Assembly (NCBI GenBank): GCA_025455085.1
Contig: JALONF010000079.1
Span: forward strand, 1-8,855
Reading direction: 5' to 3'
DNA length: 8,855 bases
Origin: Ignavibacteriaceae bacterium
Lineage (GTDB): Bacteria > Bacteroidota > Ignavibacteria > Ignavibacteriales > Ignavibacteriaceae
Part shown: in pieces, positions 1 through 6,862 of the stretch
Numbering within the stretch: position 1 is the first letter of the stretch
Layout: the number at the start of each line of letters is the position of its first letter
Notes under the pieces: generated by a model
Told to the model about the DNA's origin: nothing
Seen by the model: the letters and a program-made list of their open reading frames with translations, nothing else
Database searches by the model: none
Program-made: the position numbers and the translations under genes

Positions 1-181
1 TGTTTGTTGGATAATAAAGATCGAGCTTGCATCGTTCGTTTTTGTAATTATCTATCTGATTTGTTGAATTAGTGTAATATGGAATGTTAGTAATTGTTTC
101 GTATGTAATTTGTTGGGTAAAGACAGCAGTGTTACCGATGAATAAATTTATTATAAGTAAGGCAAATTTTATTTTATGCAT
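1..181 (-). CDS. Exported alpha/beta hydrolase (esterase/lipase-like), 5' part only
   Basis: The minus strand is open from an ATG at 179-181 to the left edge, giving 60 codons of a longer gene. Residues 1-24 form a signal peptide: a basic start (MHKIK), a hydrophobic core (about residues 6-15), then a likely cleavage near TQQ. The mature part begins ITYETITNIPYY and ends ERCKLDLYYPTN. A 'Y..ERCKLDLYYP' stretch is typical of the first strands of secreted alpha/beta hydrolases of the carboxylesterase/BD-FAE type. The nucleophile elbow (GxSxG) and the rest of the triad would lie beyond the window, so catalytic competence cannot be judged. An AGAGG sequence (195-199, read on the minus strand) lies about 13 bases before the ATG, a rather long spacing. 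The gene is co-directional with the DNA glycosylase gene 72 bp upstream. The family call rests on the N-terminus only; the signal peptide is more certain than the fold. Confidence 0.55.
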   Translation of the reverse strand, partial: MHKIKFALLIINLFIGNTAVFTQQITYETITNIPYYTNSTNQIDNYKNERCKLDLYYPTN

Positions 182-253
182 AGTTAAACAGTATCCTCTT
201 TTTGTATTTCAACAATTCCCTTTTCAATACAGCTAATATGCTATAATAAAGAA

Positions 254-877
254 TTAAATTCTATTTCTTTTCTTAAGATAATAGAACCATAAAAAGTACG
301 CTGCTAAAGATCGATGTGGTTTCAGTTTTTTTGTAAAACGAATAATTCCTTCTTCTGATTTTATGTTTGTCAATTCCTTGATTGTCGAGATTAATGCAAT
401 GTCAGCTGAAGGGAATATATCTTTATTCTGCAAACAGAACATCAAATAAATATCTGTTGTCCAATTTCCGATTCCCTTTATGCTTGTAAGTTTCTTCCTT
501 ACATCAACTGTATCCATTTCTGACAACAAATTAAAATCTAATTCTCTGTTTATTACTGCTTCTGATAACGCCCGAAGATACTTTGCTTTTTGCCTACTTA
601 TCTGACAATCTCGCATTTCTTCATCATTGAGTTTCAGAATTTCGGTTGGTGAAAACTCTTTTAGATAATTATTAAGTTTTTTAAAGTGTGCTTCGGCAGA
701 AGCAAGACTAACTTGCTGTTCTAAAATTATTTTTGATAAGGAGACGAACCCTTCCGGTCTTTGCCAGTTTGGAGGAATTCCGTAATTGTTCTTTATGAAT
801 GAAAATATCTTGTGAGAAGAGGTGAGCTTCTTTATGTCCGATTTGTTAACAATTTTTTGGCGCACTAATTTATTCAC
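254..877 (-). CDS. DNA-3-methyladenine glycosylase II-like protein (AlkA/HhH-GPD family)
   Basis: This 207-residue protein belongs to the HhH-GPD base-excision repair superfamily, whose AlkA branch removes alkylated purines from DNA. 'PEGFVSLSKIILEQQVSLASAEAHFKKL' (about 41-68) is the typical AlkA-type core helix with its EQQ/GQQ-like segment. The helix-hairpin-helix is at 132-142 (SIKGIGNWTTD). 'FPSADIAL' supplies the expected catalytic aspartate, D159. 'KPHRSLAAYFLWFYYLKK' (187-203) is the usual C-terminal helix. No iron-sulfur cluster cysteine pattern and no catalytic lysine are seen, which argues for AlkA rather than Nth/MutY/OGG. It lacks the N-terminal domain of E. coli AlkA (282 residues), so it is a short form. 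The start is GTG (875-877) because no ATG occurs until residue 88; a second in-frame GTG is residue 5. There is no visible Shine-Dalgarno sequence, and a small inverted repeat lies just upstream. It follows the MATE gene by 93 bp. Confidence 0.85.
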   Translation of the reverse strand: MNKLVRQKIVNKSDIKKLTSSHKIFSFIKNNYGIPPNWQRPEGFVSLSKIILEQQVSLASAEAHFKKLNNYLKEFSPTEILKLNDEEMRDCQISRQKAKYLRALSEAVINRELDFNLLSEMDTVDVRKKLTSIKGIGNWTTDIYLMFCLQNKDIFPSADIALISTIKELTNIKSEEGIIRFTKKLKPHRSLAAYFLWFYYLKKRNRI

Positions 878-882
878 AATTA

Positions 883-901
883 ATTATTGGCTTACAATAA
901 T
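883..901. repeat. 7-bp inverted repeat just upstream of the glycosylase GTG start
   Basis: ATTATTG (883-889) and CAATAAT (895-901) are perfect complements separated by GCTTA. In the glycosylase mRNA the hairpin would end 5 bases before the GTG codon, covering the place where a Shine-Dalgarno sequence would normally be. Only one pair is G-C, so the stem is weak and may be chance in such AT-rich DNA. Confidence 0.35.
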
Positions 902-970
902 CCATTTATTAATAAGTTTTTACATTCAGTCAAACTAATCGCTCCGAAAATTTCAACCAAGAATATTGAT

Positions 971-2401
971 TTATAATTGAACTGTTTTCCACTTACCTTT
1001 TGTAAACAACCACAGAGTAAATAACCCAACAGCAGTTTCAGCAATAAAGATTGCCCAGAAAACTCCTGAATAATCCATACCTAATGTTTTTGCCATAAAG
1101 TACGAAAGCGGTATTTCAATCAACCAGAAAAAAACAAAATTTATTTTAGTCGGAGTGATAGTGTCTCCGGCACCATTGAATGCCTGTGATGCGACCATCC
1201 ACCAGCCATAAACAAAATAAGAGTACGAGACAATCCGAAGCCACATTGCACCAACTGAAATAACTTTGAGATCGTCTGTAAATATTCCGACTAAAGATTC
1301 GCTGGCTACGAAATACACTACGGCAACTCCAATTAAGAATACCATATTCCATATACCTGTTATCCAGACAGATCGCTCTGCGCGTTCAGGCTTTTTGGCT
1401 CCGAGATTTTGTCCGACTAAAGTTGCAACTGCATTTGACATTCCCCACGCCGGCATCATTGTGAACATCATTATTCTCATTGCGATTGTTGTTCCCGCAA
1501 TTACTTCGCTTCCAAACTCAGCAAGAATTCTCATTATAAAGATCCATGAAGTCATTGCGATTATCATCTGCCCGATTCCGCCGAGAGAGGTTTTTACAAT
1601 ATTCTTAATAGTCTCCCAATGTAAATGAAGTTGGGTTCTAAGAACACGAATATGCTTGACTCCTTTGAAAAGAAAATATAATTGAGTAAGAACACCGATT
1701 CCTCTTCCGATATTTGTTGCAATTGCGGCACCTTCAATTCCCATTTCAGGAAATGGTCCCCAACCAAAAATTAATAATGGATCGAGAACAATATTAATTC
1801 CATTTGCTATCCAGAGAACACGCATTGCAATCGCAGCATCGCCGGCTCCTCTGAATATTGCATTGATGATAAACAGAAGCATAATAACTGCATTCCCGCC
1901 GAGCATCCATTGCGTATAACGATAACCATGTTCGAGCACCCACTCATCCGCACCCATCAGCGCCAGCAATTCTTTCGAATAAAATATTCCGGTGATTGAA
2001 AATGGAAGTGAAATTATTATCGCAAGAAATATCGATTGCACAGCACTGATACCGGCTTTTTCTTTTTCTTTCTCACCAATTCTTCTTGCAACTATTGCAG
2101 TAACTGCCACCGACAATCCCATCCCAATAGAATAAAGCAGAAATAAATATGTTTCTGTCAAACCTACTGTTGCAACTGCCGAAGGTCCAAGCTTTCCAAC
2201 AAAGAAGATGTCAACAATTGCAAAGGTAGATTCCATTATTAATTCAAGAATCATCGGAACTGCAAGAAGGAAAATTGCTTTACCGATTTTTATTTCAGTA
2301 TAATCGGCTTCACTTCCGCGGATTGCATCTTTTAATTCCTGCCAGAGAGAATTATCTGATTTCAACTGATTATTTATTTGTATTTCTCTTTCTTCGTTCA
2401 T
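971..2401 (-). CDS. MATE family multidrug/cation efflux transporter
   Basis: This 476-residue inner-membrane protein has the full length and hydrophobic pattern of the MATE family (about 12 helices), which exports cationic drugs and metabolites using a Na+ or H+ gradient. The first helix region holds ESTFAIVDIFFVGKLG (57-72); D64 is the acidic residue generally found in TM1 of NorM-type members. Each half carries the family's repeated signature: FRGAGDA at 183-189 and FNGAGDT at 408-414. VGQNLGAKKPERAE (329-342) is the conserved cytoplasmic loop after helix 8. The first 35 or so residues are hydrophilic and charged, a cytoplasmic extension that is modestly longer than usual. The ATG at 2399-2401 has no obvious Shine-Dalgarno sequence. 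The gene sits 57 bp after the DUF1801 gene and 93 bp before the glycosylase gene. The substrate cannot be deduced from sequence. Confidence 0.95.
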   Translation of the reverse strand: MNEEREIQINNQLKSDNSLWQELKDAIRGSEADYTEIKIGKAIFLLAVPMILELIMESTFAIVDIFFVGKLGPSAVATVGLTETYLFLLYSIGMGLSVAVTAIVARRIGEKEKEKAGISAVQSIFLAIIISLPFSITGIFYSKELLALMGADEWVLEHGYRYTQWMLGGNAVIMLLFIINAIFRGAGDAAIAMRVLWIANGINIVLDPLLIFGWGPFPEMGIEGAAIATNIGRGIGVLTQLYFLFKGVKHIRVLRTQLHLHWETIKNIVKTSLGGIGQMIIAMTSWIFIMRILAEFGSEVIAGTTIAMRIMMFTMMPAWGMSNAVATLVGQNLGAKKPERAERSVWITGIWNMVFLIGVAVVYFVASESLVGIFTDDLKVISVGAMWLRIVSYSYFVYGWWMVASQAFNGAGDTITPTKINFVFFWLIEIPLSYFMAKTLGMDYSGVFWAIFIAETAVGLFTLWLFTKGKWKTVQL

Positions 2402-2458
2402 TTCGAACCGGAATTGATAAGTTGATTCAGCAGTTTAATTATAAAAAATGTCATGACT

Positions 2459-2848
2459 TTATAAAAGTTTTTTCTTTTTTGGCTTGCCAATATCCTTACC
2501 AAGATTTTCTTTTATTCTATATTTAACAATCTTTTTTATCAGCGCTAAAGGTAGGGGCTTATCTATGGGGAATTGTATCGAACCTTTTCCGCTTTTATAA
2601 ACAGATAATTCTTTTTCAAATGCCTTTTGCCCGGATGAAGTCGGATAAAAACCAATATGATTTTTAAATGCGGCAAAGTGAACAAGATTTCCACTCAACT
2701 TAAATGTTGGTATCTGATAATTGATTGTTTCTTCTGCTTCAGGAGCTGAATTTTTTATAGTCTGCCGTACCTGTTCTAGAATTTTCCGGGTGTCTTTAGG
2801 AAAAGTACTTATGTATTCATCAACCGATTTGAAATTCGTTTTAGCCAT
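2459..2848 (-). CDS. DUF1801 (YdhG/Fra-like) domain protein
   Basis: This small soluble protein of 129 residues is almost entirely one DUF1801 domain. Recognisable blocks are APEAEETINYQIPTFK (35-50), VHFAAFKNHIGFYP (56-69), and 'KGSIQFPIDKPLPLALIKKIVKYRIKEN' (88-115). The fold is frataxin-like, and a Bacillus member (YdhG/Fra) has been described as an iron chaperone for Fe-S assembly and haem synthesis; most members have no proven role, so iron handling is only a possibility here. The extreme C-terminus is lysine-rich (KPKKKKLL) and encoded by A-runs. It lies 53 bp after the reductase gene and 57 bp before the MATE gene. Paralogues of this domain often sit beside AHSA1, PhnB-like and RibD_C genes, as here. 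The ATG at 2846-2848 lacks a strong ribosome binding site. Confidence 0.88.
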   Translation of the reverse strand: MAKTNFKSVDEYISTFPKDTRKILEQVRQTIKNSAPEAEETINYQIPTFKLSGNLVHFAAFKNHIGFYPTSSGQKAFEKELSVYKSGKGSIQFPIDKPLPLALIKKIVKYRIKENLGKDIGKPKKKKLL

Positions 2849-2901
2849 TAGTACACTTAATAATAAAAATTCATTCTTTGTATTTTAAAGTTAAGTTCAA
2901 A

Positions 2902-3456
2902 TTAATTTTTGAATTTTAATACAACACCACCATTCGAAAGCTGTTGTGTAGAAATAAGAGATAAATTCCTGGAAGATATTCCCTGTCTGAAGAGCGGACG
3001 TCCATTGCCCAAAATAACCGGAGCTATTCCAATACGGTATTCGTCAAAAAGATTATCGTTAATAAATGTCTCTGAAAGATTAGCGCTGCCAAATACATAC
3101 ATATCTTTATCACCTTGAGTTTTTAGTTTAGAAATTTCAGCAGAAGCATTCTCCTTTATTAAGGTGGAATTATTCCAATCAACTGATTTTAATGTTTTGG
3201 AGAAAACGAGTTTCGGAATTTTATTCATTAATCCTGCGATTTCTGCAATTTCTCCTTCTGCTTTTGGCCAGTAAGCTGCCATTCCTTCATAAGTTACCCG
3301 TCCGAAAACAAGATAGTCTGCCGAATACAATTGTTCAAGGCTTAGTTTCTCAAGTTCTTCCCCCCAAACCAACTCGTGAAAAGGTAAGTCCCAGTTTTTA
3401 TTTCCTTCAAAATATCCATCGAGTGTAATGATATTCCACATTATTAGTTTTCTCAT
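2902..3456 (-). CDS. Dihydrofolate reductase-family protein (RibD C-terminal domain)
   Basis: This 184-residue protein is a stand-alone RibD_C domain, the DHFR-like fold used by the pyrimidine reductase half of RibD. Visible landmarks are the N-terminal strand and substrate loop MWNIITLDGYFEG (6-18), FGRVTYEGMAAYWP (51-64), KLVFSKTL (82-89), the NADPH-site glycine block VFGSANL (121-127), and the C-terminal IAPVILGNGRPLF (144-156). It lacks the deaminase domain of bifunctional RibD, and no other riboflavin gene is nearby, so a riboflavin role is unlikely; most such solitary proteins are uncharacterised NADPH-dependent reductases. The start is well supported: GGAG lies five bases before the ATG on the minus strand, within the 14-bp gap after the SRPBCC gene. 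That spacing argues strongly for co-transcription with the two genes upstream. Confidence 0.9.
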   Translation of the reverse strand: MRKLIMWNIITLDGYFEGNKNWDLPFHELVWGEELEKLSLEQLYSADYLVFGRVTYEGMAAYWPKAEGEIAEIAGLMNKIPKLVFSKTLKSVDWNNSTLIKENASAEISKLKTQGDKDMYVFGSANLSETFINDNLFDEYRIGIAPVILGNGRPLFRQGISSRNLSLISTQQLSNGGVVLKFKN

Positions 3457-3470
3457 AATTTCTCCAAAAG

Positions 3471-3887
3471 CTAATTTGATTCAACATACTTTTTAAAATT
3501 GTCCAGAATGGATTGCCAGCCTGCTCTTTGCATCTCAACGGGATTTTCATTTTCAGCATCGAAAGTTGTGGTTACTTTTATTTTACCGTTCTGGTTTTCA
3601 AAATTTGTGATTACATATCTTGAGTCCGGCATTGTATAAGCAATTTTCTTCTGATTAATTACATCATCATAAACTCCTTCGAAGTCAAATCCAAAGCTGC
3701 CGTCTTTGGCTTCCATTCTACTTTTAAATTTACCACCGGTTCTTAAATCATTTTCGGCACTCGGACAATGCCAATCATCCGAAGCAAAATTCCATTTTGT
3801 AACGTGTTCGGGTTTTGTCCAACGCTCCCAAACTTTGTAAACGTCTGAAGATATCAATACTTCAATCGTGATTTTTGTTTTGTTCAT
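3471..3887 (-). CDS. SRPBCC family protein (AHSA1-like, START/Bet v1 fold)
   Basis: The 138 residues form a single AHSA1-type domain, a helix-grip fold that encloses a hydrophobic ligand pocket. Typical features are VYKVWERWTKPEHVTKWN (16-33), the DLRTGGKF turn (47-54), FEGVYDDV (69-76), and the C-terminal EMQRAGWQSILDNFKKYVE (118-136), which is the long pocket-covering helix. Despite the family name, bacterial members are not known as Hsp90 activators; they are generally orphan ligand-binding proteins. No signal peptide is present, so it is cytoplasmic. It is 15 bp downstream of the VOC gene and 14 bp upstream of the reductase gene, in a compact three-gene unit. Only a weak purine-rich stretch precedes the ATG. 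The ligand is unknown. Confidence 0.92.
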   Translation of the reverse strand: MNKTKITIEVLISSDVYKVWERWTKPEHVTKWNFASDDWHCPSAENDLRTGGKFKSRMEAKDGSFGFDFEGVYDDVINQKKIAYTMPDSRYVITNFENQNGKIKVTTTFDAENENPVEMQRAGWQSILDNFKKYVESN

Positions 3888-3902
3888 AGTAACTTCTTTC
3901 TT

Positions 3903-4334
3903 TTATTGTTTCGGAGGAGAATAGATTAACATCCATCGAACACCAAACTTATCTGCTAATGAACCAAAATAATCGCCCCAAAATTGATCAGCCATTGGCA
4001 TCTCAACTTCTCCACCATCGGAAAGTCCTTCGAAAAGTTTATCTGCTTCTTCTCTGCTATCAGTATGAATAGCGATATAAAAATTATTTCCAAAAGTAAC
4101 TTTGAATCCCATAGATTCAAGAGCATCCGTAGCCATTATCATATTCCCATTTCCCATAGGCAGAGCAACGTGCATAACTTTATCCTGATCGGATTTGTTT
4201 AGCTTTTCTGCATCCGGTGTATCTTTAAAGCGAAATATTCCTCCGGCAAAATCACCGCCGAATACTTTCTTATAGAAGTTGAATGCTTCTTCGGTGTTTC
4301 CGGGAAAGTTTAAATAGGGATTGATAGATTTCAT
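3903..4334 (-). CDS. PhnB-like VOC (glyoxalase/dioxygenase fold) protein
   Basis: This 143-residue protein belongs to the PhnB-like branch of the vicinal oxygen chelate superfamily (older name: 3-demethylubiquinone-9 3-methyltransferase-like). It opens with NPYLNFPGNTEEAFNFYKKVFGG (5-27), continues with VMHVALPMGNGNMIMATD (53-70), and closes with FWGDYFGSLADKFGVRWML (118-136), all classic blocks of this branch. H55 lies where VOC enzymes usually place a metal ligand, but many PhnB-like proteins have no demonstrated activity. The ATG at 4332-4334 has an excellent AAGGAG four bases upstream, marking it as the first gene of the minus-strand unit. No regulator such as an ECF sigma factor, which often neighbours relatives of this family, is present here. 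The cellular role is unknown; a part in detoxification or resistance is only a possibility. Confidence 0.92.
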   Translation of the reverse strand: MKSINPYLNFPGNTEEAFNFYKKVFGGDFAGGIFRFKDTPDAEKLNKSDQDKVMHVALPMGNGNMIMATDALESMGFKVTFGNNFYIAIHTDSREEADKLFEGLSDGGEVEMPMADQFWGDYFGSLADKFGVRWMLIYSPPKQ

Positions 4335-4668
4335 AGCGCTCCTTGCAAATTTGTTGATAGATGAAGATGAATTAATTACTGCAACGAAAAATGATTTTCC
4401 ACTACTTTGTGGATGAGCTTGGTGTTAAGTTAAAACACAGATGGGATATAAAATAGTACAGAATCCTTTTGTCGATGAGTAAAATTTACTATTAGTTTTG
4501 ATTCAAATCCAAGCATATATTTTAATGGATGATTTTTTAGTGAAGAATGGTGATTCAAAGCACTTTCTAATGTTCGAATGAAACTGCGTAGAGTTACTCT
4601 TATCTAATAATTGTTTAGAACTTTTATTTTTAATTTATTTTTTAACTTACGAGTAATCGAGAGGAAAT
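4335..4668. other. Divergent intergenic region, no gene found
   Basis: This 334-bp gap separates the minus-strand VOC unit from the plus-strand pirin gene and must carry promoters for both. No reading frame in it resembles a protein and there is no tRNA-like structure. The strong ribosome binding sites lie at its two ends: AAGGAG read on the minus strand at 4339-4344, and GAGAGG at 4659-4664. The last 60 bases before pirin are very AT-rich. Small symmetrical words are present, such as CCAC/GTGG (4399-4412) and GAGTTACTC (4591-4599), but none is convincing as an operator. I could not pick out a -35/-10 pair with confidence. Confidence 0.6.
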
Positions 4669-5379
4669 ATGAAAAAGATAATTCACAGAGCAGATTCACG
4701 GGGACATTTTGATTACGACTGGCTGAAGACTTACCATACATTCAGCTTTAGTAATTACTACGACCCGGAACGCGTAAACTTCGGAATGCTGAGAGTTTTA
4801 AATGATGACTTTGTGGCTGCTGGCGAAGGATTTGGAACGCATCCACACAATGATATGGAAATTGTTACTATTCCTCTCGAAGGTGCTTTGGCTCATAAAG
4901 ATAGCACAGGTGGTGAGGGAGTAATTTATCCAGACGAAGTTCAAATAATGTCTGCGGGTACAGGAATTCGTCACTCCGAATTCAATCATCTTCCGGATGG
5001 AACTTCTAATTTCCTGCAGCTGTGGATTTTTCCTGACAAGAAAGGACATCAGCCAAGATATAATCAGAAATATTTCGATCCTACTGAAAGAAAAAATAAA
5101 TTTCAATTTATTGTTACACCGGAGAAGAAGGATGATAACTTATGGTTGAATCAGGATGCCTATCTTGCATTGATCGAGCTTGGAAAAGACAAATCTATTA
5201 GCTATAAAATCCACACAAAAAGAAATGGAGTTTATGTTTTTTTAATTGAAGGAAAAATTTCTACTGCTGATGAGACTTTATCTAAACGTGATGGAATTGG
5301 AATCTGGGATACTGATGAGTTTTCATTTACGGCCAACATGAATTCAAAAATATTATTTATCGAAGTGCTGATGAATTGA
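4669..5379 (+). CDS. Pirin family cupin protein (YhhW/YhaK-like)
   Basis: This 236-residue bicupin belongs to the pirin family. The N-terminal cupin holds 'FGTHPHNDMEIVTIPLEGALAHKDS' (55-79) and the second motif GIRHSEFNH (99-107), giving H58, H60, H102 and E104 as the metal ligands. These match the positions reported for E. coli YhhW (H57, H59, H101, E103), a metal-dependent quercetin 2,3-dioxygenase in vitro, so an intact metal site is expected. The C-terminal cupin (about 140-236) is degenerate, as usual in the family. The physiological substrate of bacterial pirins is generally unknown. There is no signal peptide, so it is cytoplasmic. The start is supported by GAGAGG four bases upstream of the ATG. 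It is probably monocistronic, because a terminator follows about 40 bp after the stop codon. Confidence 0.95.
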   Translation: MKKIIHRADSRGHFDYDWLKTYHTFSFSNYYDPERVNFGMLRVLNDDFVAAGEGFGTHPHNDMEIVTIPLEGALAHKDSTGGEGVIYPDEVQIMSAGTGIRHSEFNHLPDGTSNFLQLWIFPDKKGHQPRYNQKYFDPTERKNKFQFIVTPEKKDDNLWLNQDAYLALIELGKDKSISYKIHTKRNGVYVFLIEGKISTADETLSKRDGIGIWDTDEFSFTANMNSKILFIEVLMN

Positions 5380-5419
5380 TCTTAAATTATTAAAATCCAC
5401 AAGCATATTTTATTTGTCG

Positions 5420-5455
5420 AGCCTGGTTTCTTTCACAGAGCCGGGTTTTTTATTT
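5420..5455 (+). terminator. Rho-independent terminator after the pirin gene
   Basis: A 10-pair stem can form between 5420-5429 (AGCCTGGTTT) and 5438-5447 (GAGCCGGGTT) around the loop CTTTCACA. It contains four G-C pairs in the core and several G-U wobbles. A run of six T (5446-5451) follows the GC-rich core directly. It lies between the pirin stop and the lipocalin start, so it should separate the two transcription units. Confidence 0.75.
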
Positions 5456-5484
5456 TAACAGTAATAATAATCAAAGAGTTTGTC

Positions 5485-6036
5485 ATGAATAATTATCTTT
5501 TCTTCTTAATTGCTATGTCAGTTCTGATTTTAGTCTCCTGTGCATCATCGCAGGACAAAGAACTTCCTCCGCTAATAACTGTCAAGCAAGTTGATCTTAA
5601 ACAGTATGCCGGTCTGTGGTATGAGATTGCAAAAATTCCTAATTCATTTCAGGACCATTGTGCTTACGGAACAACCGCAGAATACAAATTGGAAAAAGAC
5701 GGCAGCATACAGGTAATTAATAAATGTTATGATGAAAACGGAGAGCCGGATATCGCAGATGGTGTTGCGAATATTGTGGATAAAAAAACTAATTCAAAAC
5801 TTGAAGTAAGCTTTGTAAGTTTCCTTGGCATTCGTCCTTTCTGGGGTGACTACTGGATTATCGGGCTAGATGAAAATTATAAGTGGGCTGTAATTGGAAC
5901 ACCAGGCAGAAAATATGGATGGATATTAAGCAGAACTCCATCGTTGCCTGATGAAACTATGCAGAAGATTTTCGAGATTTTAAAATCTCAATATTATAAT
6001 CCCGACTCTTTTGAAATATCAGCGCACAAAAAATAA
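5485..6036 (+). CDS. blc: Outer-membrane lipoprotein lipocalin (Blc-like)
   Basis: This 183-residue protein is a bacterial lipocalin. It starts with a lipoprotein signal peptide whose lipobox is LVSC (16-19), so C19 should be lipidated. An S follows two residues later rather than D, consistent with outer-membrane targeting in proteobacterial rules. The lipocalin signature is YAGLWYEIAKIPNSFQ (41-56) with the invariant G43 and W45. Further Blc-type blocks are YKLEKDGSIQVINKCY (67-82), DYWIIGLDENYKWAVIGTPGRKYGWILSRTP (122-152) and the C-terminal helix near 154-170. C59 and C81 could form the disulfide seen in many non-enteric Blc homologues; E. coli Blc lacks that pair. Blc binds lysophospholipids or fatty acids and is linked to envelope stress. 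The ribosome binding site is weak. The gene converges on the outer-membrane protein gene, with only 31 bp between their stops. Confidence 0.95.
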   Translation: MNNYLFFLIAMSVLILVSCASSQDKELPPLITVKQVDLKQYAGLWYEIAKIPNSFQDHCAYGTTAEYKLEKDGSIQVINKCYDENGEPDIADGVANIVDKKTNSKLEVSFVSFLGIRPFWGDYWIIGLDENYKWAVIGTPGRKYGWILSRTPSLPDETMQKIFEILKSQYYNPDSFEISAHKK

Positions 6037-6067
6037 GTTTTTATTTACTGTTACATCAGATAAAAAA

Positions 6068-6802
6068 CTAAATACCAATCATCGCAGTCAAAGTAAACTG
6101 CCATGCATTAATTGCGCGAGTATTTTCAATAATATAAATATCATCGTCCGTTCCGTATAAAGGATCTTTATCATCATTCAGAGAAATATATGAGTCAAGT
6201 CTCTTTGGATTAGTTGTTGTTCCGGTGTACTGTTGTCCGAATACATTATAAAGGTTGAAGTGAACTCCAAAATCAAGAGTAACAACCGGAAGAATATCTA
6301 GTAAAACTCCACCGCCGGCACCAACACCAAATCTTGTAGCACTTTCTAAATCATTTTCACCACTTGGCACCTGTGAGACTCCTTGAAACTTAACTGTTCC
6401 ACTGAAAGTGTTTACCGATACAAATCCATCGAAGTAAAAGCCAACCGGAGATAAAGGAACAGAAAAATTAAATTCGGGTCCGGCTTTAAGTGAAAAAATG
6501 CCATGCGTGTTTTCAACTTCGCCCTGACCGGGTTCACTTTCACCATCACCGCTGACGGTTGAATATTCAATTATGCCGAATAAATTTAATCCTAACAAAC
6601 CAACTCTCGCTTTAGCATGATAATTGAAACCGCTGCTCATTCCGTATTTGGTTCCATTATAAAAGTCTACTGTAGAACCACCATAATCTCCCACCGGTGA
6701 AATATAGCCAAGCCCGCCGCCTATTTGAAAAGATACCTGTGAATAAAGATCAGATGAAGCGGAAAGCATAATTGCTGTAAAAAGTATAATCAATTTTTTC
6801 AT
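6068..6802 (-). CDS. Secreted protein, probable outer-membrane beta-barrel
   Basis: The ORF is open from 6847, but the true start is the ATG at 6800-6802, giving 244 residues. It has an AAGGAG six bases upstream, and MKKLIILFTAIMLSASSDLYSQ is a textbook signal peptide, whereas the 15 extra upstream residues (MFCCSSNYINLKERN) would spoil it. The mature part is rich in Gly, aromatic residues and alternating hydrophobic strands (for example FQIGGGLGYISPVGDYGG, ATRFGVGAGGGVLLDILPVVTLDFGVHFNLYNVFG), as in small 8-12 strand barrels. A polar acidic stretch near the C-terminus (DDKDPLYGTDDDIY) would be a loop. The last strand ends in TLTAMIGI, without the usual terminal Phe/Trp. I do not recognise a specific family; it resembles the many lineage-specific 'outer membrane beta-barrel protein' genes of FCB bacteria. 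Its function is unknown. Confidence 0.8.
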   Translation of the reverse strand: MKKLIILFTAIMLSASSDLYSQVSFQIGGGLGYISPVGDYGGSTVDFYNGTKYGMSSGFNYHAKARVGLLGLNLFGIIEYSTVSGDGESEPGQGEVENTHGIFSLKAGPEFNFSVPLSPVGFYFDGFVSVNTFSGTVKFQGVSQVPSGENDLESATRFGVGAGGGVLLDILPVVTLDFGVHFNLYNVFGQQYTGTTTNPKRLDSYISLNDDKDPLYGTDDDIYIIENTRAINAWQFTLTAMIGI

Positions 6803-6808
6803 GTTTCT

Positions 6809-6814
6809 CTCCTT
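6809..6814 (-). promoter_or_regulatory. Start-deciding ribosome binding site of the beta-barrel gene
   Basis: AAGGAG on the minus strand, six bases before the ATG at 6802. It lies inside the longer open frame, which shows that initiation is at 6802 and not 6847. Confidence 0.85.
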
Positions 6815-6828
6815 TAAGTTTATATAAT

Positions 6829-6862
6829 TTGAACTGCAGCAAAACATTTAACGTCAGTTCAA
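6829..6862. repeat. 8-bp inverted repeat upstream of the beta-barrel gene
   Basis: TTGAACTG (6829-6836) and CAGTTCAA (6855-6862) are perfect reverse complements, 18 bases apart and 26 bp centre to centre. On the minus strand a perfect -10 hexamer (TATAAT, plus-strand positions 6862-6867) abuts the upstream arm, so the repeat would cover the transcription start and early leader. It could be a two-site operator or a leader stem-loop. No -35 match was found at the proper distance from that hexamer. Confidence 0.4.

Noticed and set aside
921..945. Minus-strand TTGACT (928-933) as a -35 box for the glycosylase gene
   Set aside because: No acceptable -10 hexamer at 16-18 bp; the -35 match alone is not enough.
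1266..1628. 120-codon plus-strand open frame inside the MATE gene
   Set aside because: It is antisense to strongly conserved transporter sequence, lacks a ribosome binding site and has no recognisable domain.
2474..2491. TTGGCAAGCCAA palindrome near the end of the DUF1801 gene
   Set aside because: It lies in coding sequence (the GKPK codons), the loop is tiny and on the coding strand it is followed by A rather than T.
2896..2913. TTCAAA-TTAATT-TTTGAA inverted repeat at the end of the reductase gene
   Set aside because: Six A/T-dominated pairs without a following T-run; too weak to call a terminator and it overlaps the stop codon.
4525..4581. Tiny 18-codon plus-strand frame in the VOC-pirin gap
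   Set aside because: No ribosome binding site, no resemblance to a known small protein, and expected by chance in 334 bp.
4594..4656. TTACTC ... GAGTAA inverted words before the pirin gene
   Set aside because: Six bases with a 51-base loop; not distinguishable from chance.
6037..6068. Possible bidirectional terminator between the convergent lipocalin and beta-barrel genes (GTTTTTAT ... ATAAAAAAC)
   Set aside because: The stem is almost purely A-T, needs a bulge and encloses a 15-base loop, so there is no GC core; AT-rich gaps produce such pairs by chance.
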